From CAISOG01 sp044375625 (lineage in GTDB: Bacteria; Pseudomonadota; Alphaproteobacteria; CAISOG01): a stretch of 60,855 nucleotides of DNA. A program made the position numbers and the translations under genes. The stretch spans positions 1 to 60,855 of the forward strand of contig JBILMH010000005.1 of the NCBI GenBank assembly GCA_044375625.1, given 5' to 3'. A model generated the notes under the pieces. That model was not told the origin of the DNA. It saw only the letters and a program-made list of their open reading frames with translations, and ran no database searches. Of this stretch, positions 30,762 to 40,336 are shown in pieces; the stretch's first letter is position 1, and every line of letters starts with the position of its first letter.

Positions 30762-31364
30762 ATGATGAAAAAAATGGCTACTTTAAGGCAAACCATGACT
30801 GAGTCCGACTACGCGGAATATTTCAACGGTCTTAACCCTTTTGAACGTGTTTTAGAGGCTGAAAGGCTTTTTCGGGGGCTGCAGTCCATCGATATAGCGC
30901 AGCTGTATGAAGCGCAAGAACTGTTGGGCGGTGAGCTGGCGGTTCAAGAAAAGTTTGCGATGACCGAATCCTTTTTGCTGAACATTAAATCCCGTCACCC
31001 TAAGGATTCCACAGCTTTTATCCTAAGTCAAAAACTGTTGGGCGCGGCGGTGCATGACGCCTGTCGTTTCTGGATCAGCGTGCCGGGTCAATTGCTGTTT
31101 GACTTTGACAATTTCCAACATTTGGAAATGGCGGAGATTGTTTTAAAGGCGATGAACCGCATCAACCGCGCCTATTTGCACCAGGTGCAAACCCGTCGGT
31201 TAGAGGATTTGCGGGTGATTATGCGCCGCGCCACCGATCAGCAGGATTTTCGTCATGAAATGGAAACCAGGACTAAGGTGATCGAGTTCCTGAACTTTGT
31301 GCATTATGAGGAGCAGTTGCAGCAACCATTTGCCCACAGCGGCTCTGTGGTTGCCAGCCAATAG
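30762..31364 (+). CDS. conserved-looking cytosolic protein of unknown function
   Basis: The 200-residue product is helical and charged, with no signal peptide or membrane segment. Recognisable text: MTESDYAEYFNGLNPFERVL, SRHPKDSTAFILSQKLLGAA and RLEDLRVIMRRATDQQDFRH. I cannot assign a family. AAGGGAA lies six bases before ATG 30762, and its own promoter is visible at 30681. It runs into cutA with a 3-base gap, so the two form an operon. Confidence 0.65.
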   Translation: MMKKMATLRQTMTESDYAEYFNGLNPFERVLEAERLFRGLQSIDIAQLYEAQELLGGELAVQEKFAMTESFLLNIKSRHPKDSTAFILSQKLLGAAVHDACRFWISVPGQLLFDFDNFQHLEMAEIVLKAMNRINRAYLHQVQTRRLEDLRVIMRRATDQQDFRHEMETRTKVIEFLNFVHYEEQLQQPFAHSGSVVASQ

Positions 31365-31367
31365 GCG

Positions 31368-31706
31368 ATGCCCCCTGTGGATGCCGATACGCCCTGTTTG
31401 GGGTACATCACCACCGCCAGCGTTCACGATGCCCAGAATTTAAGCTATCGATTGCTAGAGGCGGGCGTGATCGCCTGTGCCAACATCCTGCCCACCATGA
31501 CCAGCATTTACCGCTATCAGGGCAAAATGGAAAGCGCGACCGAAGTCGTGTTGCTGATCAAAACCACGACAGCGCGGCAGCAGGCGATTAGCGATTTGGT
31601 GCGCAAACACCACCCCTATAAACTGCCCTGCCTAATCTTTCTGCCCATCACCGGCGGCCTGCCAGGATTTTTGGACTGGGTGAAGTCTAGCTGCACCGCG
31701 CCTTAA
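31368..31706 (+). CDS. cutA: divalent-cation tolerance protein CutA
   Basis: CutA is a small trimeric protein linked to copper tolerance and, in other lineages, to signalling. The 112-residue protein has the family text LLEAGVIACANILPTMTSIY, RYQGKMESATEVVLLIKTTT and HPYKLPCLIFLPITGG, including the conserved trimer-interface Tyr and the HPY(K/E)(V/L)P motif. It is three bases behind an unknown gene, and is followed convergently by an AT-rich gene. Confidence 0.93.
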   Translation: MPPVDADTPCLGYITTASVHDAQNLSYRLLEAGVIACANILPTMTSIYRYQGKMESATEVVLLIKTTTARQQAISDLVRKHHPYKLPCLIFLPITGGLPGFLDWVKSSCTAP

Positions 31707-31728
31707 AAACCATCAAACCAGGTTTTGG

Positions 31729-32508
31729 TTATAAAAGGTGTTTCTCAAGATATTTCGTAGCTAGGGGAACACCAATTCCCCCTGCAACCTTAAGTACCCA
31801 ATCTCCTGCCGCCCTACCAAGGGCAGACAACGCTTTCGAGATTTTCGCATTGTCTTTTTCTTTGGCTCCCTCTTCTGCTTCCGCTACAGCGTCAATAATG
31901 ATCTGATCTTGGCCGTCTTTTGCTTGAGTAGCTAGGGCTTCGCGTAATTGACCCAACTCCTGCGCCAGCGGTTCAAAGTCAGACGCTTGAATATTAACAG
32001 TGTTGGTAGATTGGTCATGAGAGTTAACACTTACACGCGCATTCGGACCATTGAGATGAAAATGGTTCTGATTTAAGAAACCCTGAGGCAGCGATGCGGC
32101 CTCGCCAATAGGCTGGTTTACCGGGGCAGGGATTTCATCATAATCCAATTGCTCTTCAAGATTCTTAACCGCGGCATTAAGTGATGCTCTTTTATCTTTT
32201 ATGCATTTGATAATTTTTTCTTTTTTTTCTTCTAAATCGACGCACCCCAAAGCAAATGGAATAAGGTCTACAATATATCGATTGTAATTGAATTCGGTTT
32301 TATCAAATGCTTTTTTGAGAAGATCTTTTATGCTAACATCTAATTCTTTAATTTCAGAAGGAACATCATACCCCTGCTGAATAGTGCTAGGATCAAAAGC
32401 ATCCAGTGCAGCAATGCGCTCCTTGATTTTCTTGATATAGAATCTCTTCTGGTCTGCCGTTTGTTGAGATCTTGTTGGTATTTGCTGTAGGGTACTACGC
32501 GTTGCCAT
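31729..32508 (-). CDS. orphan protein, possibly abortive-infection (AbiTii)-related
   Basis: The 259-residue protein has a charged helical N-terminal half, then a linker holding NHFHLNGPNARVSVNSHDQS, then a helical tail with ISKALSALGRAAGDWVLKVA and IGVPLATKYLEKHLL. The N-G-x-N-A-R-x-x-x-N-S-x-D-x-S-x-N linker and this kind of tail occur in AbiTii-like and related putative defence proteins; my assignment rests on pattern memory only. AAAGGATATAAATT precedes ATG 32508. It is markedly AT-rich against its neighbours, typical of an acquired gene. Confidence 0.55.
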   Translation of the reverse strand: MATRSTLQQIPTRSQQTADQKRFYIKKIKERIAALDAFDPSTIQQGYDVPSEIKELDVSIKDLLKKAFDKTEFNYNRYIVDLIPFALGCVDLEEKKEKIIKCIKDKRASLNAAVKNLEEQLDYDEIPAPVNQPIGEAASLPQGFLNQNHFHLNGPNARVSVNSHDQSTNTVNIQASDFEPLAQELGQLREALATQAKDGQDQIIIDAVAEAEEGAKEKDNAKISKALSALGRAAGDWVLKVAGGIGVPLATKYLEKHLL

Positions 32509-32630
32509 AATTTATATCCTTTAGAATTACTAACACTTCTAAAGCTATGATAAGTCATTTGTTTGTGTCAACAGCAGATCTTTTTTAGCTCTTCTAAGAA
32601 CCTACGATCCATCGCCACCTACTTTGCCCC

Positions 32631-33419
32631 CTACTTCGCAAAGAACAGTTCGGTGACGATATAGTTGGCGAACAGGATCAGGATTGAGGCGGTGACGACC
32701 GCGTTGGTGGTCGCCGTCCCCACCCCCTCTGCCCCGCCGCGCGAACGAAATCCCTGGTAACAGCCCATCATGGCGATGATAAAGCCAAATACCGCCGCCT
32801 TTACCAGGCCAGAGAATACATCGATAAATTCCAAATACTGCACGGTGTTGTGCAAATAGGCGGCGGCGTTGAAGTTCAGTTTGTAAACCGAAATGATATA
32901 GCCGCCCAAAATTCCGATGACATCGGCCACCCCCACCAACAGCGGCAGGGTGATGGTCGCCGCCAACAGCCGCGGCGCGATCAGGTACTTAAAAGGGTTG
33001 GTGGACAGGGTGGTCAGGGCGTCAATTTGCTCCGTCACCCGCATCGTCCCCAGCTCCGCCGCGATCGCCGCGCCAACGCGCCCCGCCACCATCAGCCCCG
33101 CCAGCACGGGCCCCAACTCCCGCGTCATTGACAGCACCACCACGGTTGCGACCGAACTTTCCGCCGAAAAGCGGGAAAAGCCAGAATAGGTTTGCAGCGC
33201 CAACACCATGCCGGTAAACAGCGCGGTTAGCCCCACCACCGGCAGCGAGTAAAAGCCGATGTCGCGCATTTGTTTGATTACCAAGCGCAGGTAAAACGGC
33301 GGGGTAACCGTGTGGTGCAGGCTGGTTCCCACAAAGGCGACCAGCCGCCCAATCACCTGGGTGATGATCAGCACGCCGCGGCCAAGGGCGGTTACAATGG
33401 GAATCTGATTGGTCAGCAT
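32631..33419 (-). CDS. MlaE/YrbE-family lipid ABC transporter permease
   Basis: The 262-residue protein has five to six membrane helices and the MlaE signature: IGFYSLPVVGLTALFTGMVL, SMTRELGPVLAGLMVAGRVG, AAIAAELGTMRVTEQIDAL and MGCYQGFRSRGGAEGVGTAT. MlaE moves phospholipids between the membranes with ATPase MlaF and the MlaD substrate-binding protein, neither of which follows here, so they may be elsewhere. It lies 22 bases downstream of alr on the same strand. Confidence 0.9.
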   Translation of the reverse strand: MLTNQIPIVTALGRGVLIITQVIGRLVAFVGTSLHHTVTPPFYLRLVIKQMRDIGFYSLPVVGLTALFTGMVLALQTYSGFSRFSAESSVATVVVLSMTRELGPVLAGLMVAGRVGAAIAAELGTMRVTEQIDALTTLSTNPFKYLIAPRLLAATITLPLLVGVADVIGILGGYIISVYKLNFNAAAYLHNTVQYLEFIDVFSGLVKAAVFGFIIAMMGCYQGFRSRGGAEGVGTATTNAVVTASILILFANYIVTELFFAK

Positions 33420-33441
33420 CTGGGGGTTACCTCACGCGCGG

Positions 33442-34635
33442 TTAAACATCATCACTGTAATGCCGTTGCAACCGTCCGCCAAGCCCTGTTAGCACGCTGT
33501 AGCCTATCGTGCCCGTATCACGCGCCAACGACTCAGCGTCATAGCGGGCGCCCAGCACGATTGCCTCCCTGGCCTTCGCCAACAGCGATTCTGGCACGGC
33601 CGACACATCAATCACGGTCAGATCCATCGATACCCGCCCGACCACCGGGCATGGCACATCGTCGATATAGCACACACTGTGGCTGGTTGGCCGCCACGGC
33701 ACGCCATCGGCATACCCGATGCCTAAGGTGGCCAGCCTGCTTACCCCCGCGGGAATCGGGGTGGCGTGATAGCCAACGCTCAACCCCGCCCCCGTCACTT
33801 TGACAGAGCGCAGCTGCAAAATCGGCGCGGTCAGGGTAACGACCATCCGCATGGGGTTGGCGGCGGCGGGTGTGGGGTTCAGGCCGTACAGCGCCATGCC
33901 GGGGCGCACCTGATCAAAATGGTACCCCGCGCCCAGGAAGATGCCCGATGAGTTGGCCAGCGATTTGTGTTGGTGGTCACGCCATGGCCGAATCGCATCC
34001 AACGCATCCCGCTGCTTAGTATTCATCGGATGGTCGGGCAAATCGGCGCAGGCCAAATGGCTCATGATCCCATCAATGGGCAGGGCGCGAAAATCCGCCG
34101 CCTGGCACAACTCGGCCAAATCCTGCACCCCCAGCCCCAATCGGTTCATGCCGGTGTCGATATGGATGATGGCGTTTGTGGAATCGGGGGCGGCCTGTTG
34201 GCACAGGGCGGCAAAATCGATCACCTGTTGGCGGCTGTTCAACACGGGGGTCAGCCGCGCCGCCAGAATCGTTGCCGCCTCATCCGCCTGAAAACCATGC
34301 AGCACCACCACCGCGGCGGGGGGATCGGCTGGGGGAGCGGCTGAGAGCGCGCAATCCTGGAGCGCTTGACGCGCCGCCACCCCCTCAGCGGTGGTGGCAA
34401 CGTAAAACCGCCGACAGCCCGCCCGCGCCAACGCCTGCACCACAGGCCTAAGCCCCAAGCCATAGGCATTGGCCTTCACACAGGCACCGACCTGCACCTT
34501 AGGGGTCGCGGCCTGGGGCGCGGTGGGGTTGGAATTGGGGTTGGTGGCGGCGCATAACTGGCGATAGTTGGCCTGCACCGCCGCCAAATCAATGGTCAGC
34601 CGCGCCGCATCGCTGTGGGGAAACATCTTGCTCAT
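33442..34635 (-). CDS. alr: alanine racemase
   Basis: Alr supplies D-alanine for peptidoglycan. The PLP lysine lies in GACVKANAYGLG, the second signature is RVSMDLTVIDVS, and HLACADLPDHPMN forms the barrel-end motif. 397 residues is slightly long because of a Pro/Thr/Asn-rich insertion near residues 32-45. The ATG at 34635 is preferred to a TTG at 34641. It sits downstream of dnaB, an arrangement common in Alphaproteobacteria. Confidence 0.95.
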   Translation of the reverse strand: MSKMFPHSDAARLTIDLAAVQANYRQLCAATNPNSNPTAPQAATPKVQVGACVKANAYGLGLRPVVQALARAGCRRFYVATTAEGVAARQALQDCALSAAPPADPPAAVVVLHGFQADEAATILAARLTPVLNSRQQVIDFAALCQQAAPDSTNAIIHIDTGMNRLGLGVQDLAELCQAADFRALPIDGIMSHLACADLPDHPMNTKQRDALDAIRPWRDHQHKSLANSSGIFLGAGYHFDQVRPGMALYGLNPTPAAANPMRMVVTLTAPILQLRSVKVTGAGLSVGYHATPIPAGVSRLATLGIGYADGVPWRPTSHSVCYIDDVPCPVVGRVSMDLTVIDVSAVPESLLAKAREAIVLGARYDAESLARDTGTIGYSVLTGLGGRLQRHYSDDV

Positions 34636-34718
34636 GGCCAACAGCTTGCCGCATTGGCGGCCAGAACTCTACCGATTTCTTTTCTTCTGTTCCGTGAATC
34701 GGCGGGCATGGCTGTCCG

Positions 34719-36335
34719 CTAAAACGGGGCGGGGACGGGCAACCGTTCATTCGGCTGATAATCGCTAAAGCGGGTGACCGCGCCATCAAAGTGCAGCTGC
34801 ACCTTACCCGTTGGCCCATGGCGGTGCTTGGCCAAAATCACCTCAGCCAGGTTTTGCAACGATTCAAATTTTTGGCGCCAGGCGTCATAGGCCAATTTGT
34901 CGTTGGGCGACGGTTCCTTACGCGCCTCATAATACTCCTCACGGTACACAAACAGCACGGCATCGGCATCCTGCTCAATCGATCCGGATTCGCGCAAATC
35001 GGCCAGCTGGGGGCGTTTGTCATCGCGTGATTCGACCGCCCGCGACAGTTGCGACAGGGCGATGACCGGCACGTCCAATTCTTTGGCCAGGGTTTTCAGG
35101 CCACGGGTAATCTCCGACAATTCCTGCACCCGATTTTCCCGCCGACTGGTGCTGTTGGGATGAATCAGTTGCAGATAGTCGATCACGATCATCGACAGGT
35201 TGTGACGGCGTTTCAGGCGGCGGGCGCGGGTGCGCAGCGCGCTGACCGTCATGCCGGGGGTGTCATCGATATACAGGGGCAGTTGGTGCAAACGCTGGCT
35301 GGCCTGCACAATGCGATCGAAATCGCCCTTACTCAGCTCCCCCCGTCGGATTTTTTCGGTCGACAGGCCGGTTTGCTCCGCCAAAATACGGGTGGCCAGT
35401 TGCGGCGCCGACATTTCCAGGGAAAAAAAGCCGACCACCGCGCCATCGACAATCCGTTCCACCCCCTGATCATCATGCTGGCGACGGCAATTTTGGGCGG
35501 CAAAAAAGGCAATGTTGGTGGCAAAGGCGGTTTTGCCCATCCCTGGCCGTCCCGCCACGATTAACAAGTCGGATTTTTGCAACCCGCCCATCAATTTGTC
35601 CAAATCATGAAAGCCGGTGGAAATGCCCGGCAACTGCCCCTGGCGGCCAAAGGCGGCGTTGGCGGATTTAACCGCCTCGGCCAGGGCTTGGTCAAAGGCC
35701 TGAAAGCCCCCCTCAATCTGCCCCGTGCTGGCCAAATCATACAACTGCTGCTCCGCCTGCTCAATTTGGGTGCGGGCGGGCTGTTCAATCAGCTGTTCAT
35801 GAGCGCGGTTCACCACCTCCTCCCCCACCGCAATCAGCTGGCGCCGCAGGTGCAGATCGTGAATCAGTTTGGCATAGTCGGTGGCGTTAATGATGCTGAC
35901 CATCGCGCCGGTAATCGCGCTGAGATAGCCGATGCCGCCAACGCTGGCAATATCGGGATCCTGCTCAAAAAATGGTTTCAGGGTGATGGGGCTGGCCAAC
36001 TGGTGCCGTTCCAACAGCTTGCCAATCGCGGCAAAGATGCGGCCATGCAGACCGCTGGCAAAATATGCCGGCTCAAGAAACTCAATCACCCGTTCATAGG
36101 CGGCGTTGTTCAGCAAAATGGTGGCCAGAAGTGCCTGTTCCGCCTCAAGATTAAAGGGCAATTGGCGGGGTGCGGTGATGGAAGCGCCCGCAACGCCATG
36201 ACCCGATGCGGCATTGACCAACATCGGCAGCTGGCTGTCGCCCTTATTATCACTGGTCGCCGCAGAAAATTCGCCCAAACCCTGCTGGGTTGCGGCCAAT
36301 TCGGCGGGGGATAGCGATGCAACACCAGTTGCCAT
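34719..36335 (-). CDS. dnaB: replicative DNA helicase DnaB
   Basis: DnaB is the hexameric helicase that unwinds DNA at the replication fork. The N-terminal interaction domain (LPFNLEAEQALLATILLNNA, about residues 58-160) is followed by the RecA-like motor: Walker A VAGRPGMGKTAFATNIA, Walker B MIVIDYLQLIHP, and ALSQLSRAVESRDDKRPQLA with DLRESGSIEQDADAVLFVYR. At 538 residues it has an N-terminal extension of about 55 residues without known motifs. No intein is present. Order rplI-dnaB-alr on one strand is the usual alphaproteobacterial arrangement. Confidence 0.97.
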   Translation of the reverse strand: MATGVASLSPAELAATQQGLGEFSAATSDNKGDSQLPMLVNAASGHGVAGASITAPRQLPFNLEAEQALLATILLNNAAYERVIEFLEPAYFASGLHGRIFAAIGKLLERHQLASPITLKPFFEQDPDIASVGGIGYLSAITGAMVSIINATDYAKLIHDLHLRRQLIAVGEEVVNRAHEQLIEQPARTQIEQAEQQLYDLASTGQIEGGFQAFDQALAEAVKSANAAFGRQGQLPGISTGFHDLDKLMGGLQKSDLLIVAGRPGMGKTAFATNIAFFAAQNCRRQHDDQGVERIVDGAVVGFFSLEMSAPQLATRILAEQTGLSTEKIRRGELSKGDFDRIVQASQRLHQLPLYIDDTPGMTVSALRTRARRLKRRHNLSMIVIDYLQLIHPNSTSRRENRVQELSEITRGLKTLAKELDVPVIALSQLSRAVESRDDKRPQLADLRESGSIEQDADAVLFVYREEYYEARKEPSPNDKLAYDAWRQKFESLQNLAEVILAKHRHGPTGKVQLHFDGAVTRFSDYQPNERLPVPAPF

Positions 36336-36454
36336 CTTAGGATAGCCTTAACATTACAGGCAAAATTGACGCCATATGGATAACCAAGTGGTCAGCCAAG
36401 TGGACAGCCCTGTTATCCGCCAAATTGGACACAAACGGCTGAGAAGGCAAAGCC

Positions 36455-37012
36455 TTAGGCCGCCTGCTCAGGGTTGTCCGCCTCAACCTCGGCTGGCGAT
36501 TCCACTGCCGCTGCTGCTGCTGCCTTGGTTTTGGCCGCTGGCGGGTTGCGCAAGGCCTCCGCCTGTTCCGCAGAGCTGGCCACCACCAGGGTAATGGTGC
36601 GCGCCACATCGGGGTGCAACCGCACGGTCACCTCATAGATGCCAACCAATTTGATCGGCTTGGTCAGCTCAATTTGCTCAACATTCAGGGCAAAGGCATG
36701 CTCCGCCAGGGTTTTTTGAATGTCGCGCTTGGAAACAGAGCCAAACAGGGCGCCGCTGTCGGCGGCCTGACGCAACATGGTGCAAACCAACCCTTCCAAT
36801 TTCTTGGCGGCGGTTTCGGCATCCTGACGCTGCTGATCCGCTACGGCGGCCAGTTGTTGCTTTTGCGATTCATACAATTTTTTGTTGGCTTCGGAAACGC
36901 GCAACGCCAATTTTTTCGGCAACAAAAAGTTGCGGGCAAAGCCAGGCTTAACCGATACAATTTCGCCCATCTGCCCCAATTTGGCGATACGGCTTAACAG
37001 AATAACTTCCAT
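36455..37012 (-). CDS. rplI: 50S ribosomal protein L9
   Basis: L9 binds 23S rRNA and stretches away from the large subunit. The N-terminal signature MEVILLSRIAKLGQMGEIVS then VKPGFARNFLLPKKLA is intact; the C-terminal domain contains LFGSVSKRDIQKTLAEHAF and VRLHPDVARTITLVV. At 185 residues it has an Ala/Glu-rich tail of about 35 residues common in alphaproteobacteria. rpsF and rpsR, usually just upstream, are missing here; instead the next gene is divergent. Confidence 0.96.
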   Translation of the reverse strand: MEVILLSRIAKLGQMGEIVSVKPGFARNFLLPKKLALRVSEANKKLYESQKQQLAAVADQQRQDAETAAKKLEGLVCTMLRQAADSGALFGSVSKRDIQKTLAEHAFALNVEQIELTKPIKLVGIYEVTVRLHPDVARTITLVVASSAEQAEALRNPPAAKTKAAAAAAVESPAEVEADNPEQAA

Positions 37013-37306
37013 AATATAACTCCATGCTAGCGGGCTGATAGTTGTCGCAAGTTTTTATCCATTTGGCAACTGTTGATTGCGGGTGATACGGTTTTTTTGT
37101 TGCCCCCACCATTTTTTGCCGTGAATAGCAGGGTATCAGGACGGGTATGGGTTGGATATGGGGCGGATATAGGGCAGATATGGTGTCTGGCTTGCCGAGC
37201 TTTAGGCGGGCTTACCCCCCCCTACATCCCCTTTGCTTTTGGCCAAAATTGGCGCATTCTGGTATCATCGCAACAACATTGTTCGACCAACAGTTTTGGA
37301 TCCGCT

Positions 37307-37966
37307 ATGGCCAGCCCGCACGATTCCTCTCATCCCCATACTCATCCCCATACTCATCCCCATGCCCATCACGGGGATCATCACGGGGATCATCATGGCG
37401 CGCATGGCGCCGATACGCCGACGGCGCTTATGGACGGCCTGTTGGCGATACTGGCGCAGCAGGGGTGGCGATGCTATCCCACCGCCAGCTTGGCCAGCGC
37501 CCTTGGCATTGCCGAGCCACAGCTGCAGGCCTGTTTCCCCAGCCCTGGGTCGGTCATCACCGCCCTGAACCGCCATTTGAACCAAGCCATGTTGGATGGC
37601 TATGCGGTCGTGGTGGGGGAATCGGTGCGGGATCGCCTGTTCGACCTGATTATGCGGCGGTTTGATGCCATGCTGCCCTATCGCCCCGCCCTGGTGCGCC
37701 TGACCCGTGATTGGTGGTGCCACCCGTTGCTGAAAGCCAGCGTGCTGGAAACCACTAAGGGCACCATCGCCCTGATGTTGCGCCAGGCGGGCGGGCCCAC
37801 CCATGGCTGGCAAAAAAGCTTAGCTGAGGCGGGATTGACCCTGTTGTACGCCGATACCATGCGGATCTGGCTGAAGGATGACAGCAGCGATCAGGGGCAA
37901 ACCATGGCGCGGCTGGAACGCAATTTGGAACGCGCCGATGGTTGGGCGCATAAGCTGTTGGGCTGA
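37307..37966 (+). CDS. COQ9-like TetR-fold protein with a His-rich N-terminus
   Basis: After a His-rich head (HPHTHPHTHPHAHHGDHHGD, then HHGAHG; 15 His in about 30 residues), the 219-residue protein shows the TetR-like/COQ9 fold: LMDGLLAILAQQGWRCYPTA, then DRLFDLIMRRFDAMLPYRPA, and the diagnostic C-terminus WLKDDSSDQGQTMARLERNL. COQ9 helps hydroxylation steps of ubiquinone synthesis. The His run could bind metal, an addition I do not know from other members. The start is ATG 37307. radA begins 5 bases after its end. Confidence 0.8.
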   Translation: MASPHDSSHPHTHPHTHPHAHHGDHHGDHHGAHGADTPTALMDGLLAILAQQGWRCYPTASLASALGIAEPQLQACFPSPGSVITALNRHLNQAMLDGYAVVVGESVRDRLFDLIMRRFDAMLPYRPALVRLTRDWWCHPLLKASVLETTKGTIALMLRQAGGPTHGWQKSLAEAGLTLLYADTMRIWLKDDSSDQGQTMARLERNLERADGWAHKLLG

Positions 37967-37971
37967 CCCGC

Positions 37972-39462
37972 ATGCTGAAAAAATCCTATGTCTGCCAATC
38001 CTGCGGCGCCTGCACCACCAAATGGGCGGGGCGGTGTGAGGAATGTGGCGCGTGGAACAGCCTGACTGAGGAAAGCGTGGTATCGCTGCCCATCAGCAGT
38101 CGGGCGGCGGCCATGCCCGCCAAGGCTGGCAGTGGTAAGATTCGCGGCGGCCAGGCCATGCCCCTGCACAGCGTGGCGTTAAGCGATAGTGAAGAGGCGG
38201 AGAGTCGGGTGCCGACCAGCATGGCGGAGGTGGATCGGGTTTGCGGCGGCGGGCTGGTACGGGGCAGCGCGGTGTTGATCAGCGGCGATCCGGGTATCGG
38301 CAAATCCACCCTGCTGCTGCAACTGGCCAGCCAGCTTTCGCCCATACTGGCCAGCGTTTATGTGTCGGGGGAGGAGTCGGTGCGGCAAATCCGCCTGCGC
38401 GCCAACCGATTGGGCTTGGGGCAAGTGCCGTTGCAGCTGGCGGCGGAAACCCATCTGCCCACCATTTTGGGCTTGTTTGCCTCCAAAACCCCGCCGCAAC
38501 TGGTGATCATCGATTCGATCCAGACCCTGTATCATGACGAAATCAGCGGCGCACCCGGCACCGTCTCGCAGGTGCGTGCCTGCGCCCATGAGCTGATCGT
38601 ACAGGCTAAGCAGCATAACTGCACCCTGCTGATCGTCAGCCATGTGACCAAGGAGGGGTTGATTGCCGGCCCCCGCGTGTTGGAACATATGGTGGATACC
38701 GTGTTGTATCTGGAGGGGGAACGCAGCCATCAGTACCGCATCCTGCGCGCCTTTAAGAACCGCTTTGGTGCCAGCGATGAAATCGGGGTGTTTGAAATGG
38801 GGGAGGCTGGCTTGGCGGAGGTGCCCAACCCATCCGCCCTGTTCCTGAACCAACATGCCGAAGCCGTCAGCGGCAGCGCGGTGTTTTGCGCGTTGGAGGG
38901 CACGCGCCCACTGTTGGTGGAGATTCAGGCACTAACCGCGCCCGCCAATTGGGGGGGCACCCCGCGCCGCAACGTGGTGGGTTGGGACAGCAGCCGTCTG
39001 GCCATGTTGCTGGCCATCCTGGAAACCCGTACCGGCTTTCGCTTTAGCGATCAGGAAGTGTATCTGAACGTGGCGGGCGGCATTCGGATTCAGGAACCAG
39101 CCGCCGATCTGGCGGTGGCGGCCGCCCTTATCTCCGCCCTGACCGGACAACCGCTGCCAACTGGGGCGGTGTTCTGCGGCGAAATTGGCCTAGCGGGGGA
39201 GGTGCGGCCAGTTAGCCAGCTGAGCCAACGGATGAAAGAAGCGCAAAAGCTGGGCTTTTTGCGGGCGATTGCTCCCAAATCTACCCCACTGGCGGGAACG
39301 GCCAACCATTCGACCAAGCCAACTGGGGCGGGGGCAGCGGCCAAGGCGGGCAATGCAACAGCGCCCACAGGTCAGGCTTTTGCGATGCAGGTTGATGAGA
39401 TCTCTTCCATCCGCCAGCTGCATCGGGTAATACAGACTCAACCCTCCAAGCTTGCCTCCTAA
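37972..39462 (+). CDS. radA: DNA repair protein RadA/Sms
   Basis: RadA promotes branch migration in recombinational repair. The N-terminal zinc finger YVCQSCGACTTKWAGRCEEC is complete, followed by the RecA-like core with Walker A SGDPGIGKSTLLLQ, the RadA-specific FKNRFGASDEIGVFEM, and the C-terminal Lon-like domain (IRIQEPAADLAVAAALISAL). The 496 residues include a Thr/Ala/Gly-rich insertion at about 440-465 near the end. It lies before cvpA and purF, a typical alphaproteobacterial order; the cvpA ATG follows its TAA immediately. Confidence 0.97.
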   Translation: MLKKSYVCQSCGACTTKWAGRCEECGAWNSLTEESVVSLPISSRAAAMPAKAGSGKIRGGQAMPLHSVALSDSEEAESRVPTSMAEVDRVCGGGLVRGSAVLISGDPGIGKSTLLLQLASQLSPILASVYVSGEESVRQIRLRANRLGLGQVPLQLAAETHLPTILGLFASKTPPQLVIIDSIQTLYHDEISGAPGTVSQVRACAHELIVQAKQHNCTLLIVSHVTKEGLIAGPRVLEHMVDTVLYLEGERSHQYRILRAFKNRFGASDEIGVFEMGEAGLAEVPNPSALFLNQHAEAVSGSAVFCALEGTRPLLVEIQALTAPANWGGTPRRNVVGWDSSRLAMLLAILETRTGFRFSDQEVYLNVAGGIRIQEPAADLAVAAALISALTGQPLPTGAVFCGEIGLAGEVRPVSQLSQRMKEAQKLGFLRAIAPKSTPLAGTANHSTKPTGAGAAAKAGNATAPTGQAFAMQVDEISSIRQLHRVIQTQPSKLAS

Positions 39463-40272
39463 ATGCCCATGTTGACCGTTGCAGACATTGCCATGATAGC
39501 CCTGATCGGTTTGTCCGGTCTTTTTGCCTTTGTGCGCGGCTTTGTGCGCGAACTGTTTGGGGTGGGCAGCTGGATCGGCGCGGCGGTTATCACCTTTTTC
39601 GGATACCCCTTTAGCACCCAATTGGGGCGTGAGCTGATCGAAAATCGTCTGTTTGCTGAGGTGGCGGGCATTGCCGGCCTATTTGTGGTCAGCCTGGTAA
39701 CCTTTTCCCTGATTGCCCATGTGGTGTCGGATCAGGTGCGCGACAGCATCTTTAGTGGGGTGGATCGCGCGCTGGGTCTGGCCTTTGGGCTGATTCGCGG
39801 CCTGTTCGTGGTGGCGGTGGTGCTGCTGGGCATTCATAACTTTGTGGCTGAGGAAAAATTGCCAGACTGGTACAAAGAATCGTCCCTGGCGCCGATTATC
39901 CTGAAATACAGCGAGCAGGGGTTGCATGAGGCCACCAAAACCTATGGCCTAGGGGGTGATGGCGCCACCAAGCAACAAGATGGTGGGAAACAAGATGGTG
40001 CGAAACAAGATGGCCAGCAACAGGATGGCAACAAAGACGGGGCAACCTCCGCCCCCCCTCATAACGGCCAGCATGGGGGTGCCGCGCCCACGCCCGCACC
40101 AACGCCGTCCAATCCCGCCCCTAATGCTCCAGAGAGCGGCCATAATTCCCCTGCCGCGCCTGCTCCCACGCCTGCACCCGCACCCGCACCCGCAGCTACC
40201 CCTAGCGCAAAGCCTGGCTACGGTATAGAAGAACGTAAGCGGCTGGATGACTTGTTTACCAAAAAGCCCTAA
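39463..40272 (+). CDS. cvpA: CvpA family membrane protein
   Basis: The first 150 residues form the CvpA domain: four hydrophobic helices with FAFVRGFVRELFGVGSWIGA, FVVSLVTFSLIAHVVSD and DRALGLAFGLIRGLFVVAVV. CvpA was named for colicin V export and usually sits before purF, as here; it is an envelope protein of unclear role. The C-terminal 110 residues are a low-complexity Gln/Asp/Gly then Pro/Ala-rich tail (APAPAPAPAAT), ending in ERKRLDDLFTKKP. The start codon abuts the radA stop. Confidence 0.9.
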   Translation: MPMLTVADIAMIALIGLSGLFAFVRGFVRELFGVGSWIGAAVITFFGYPFSTQLGRELIENRLFAEVAGIAGLFVVSLVTFSLIAHVVSDQVRDSIFSGVDRALGLAFGLIRGLFVVAVVLLGIHNFVAEEKLPDWYKESSLAPIILKYSEQGLHEATKTYGLGGDGATKQQDGGKQDGAKQDGQQQDGNKDGATSAPPHNGQHGGAAPTPAPTPSNPAPNAPESGHNSPAAPAPTPAPAPAPAATPSAKPGYGIEERKRLDDLFTKKP

Positions 40273-40336
40273 CCTGTTGTGCTGGTTGAGAATTGCTCAG
40301 CCTATCGTTTTGCCCCATTATGCCTAAGGGAAAAGT

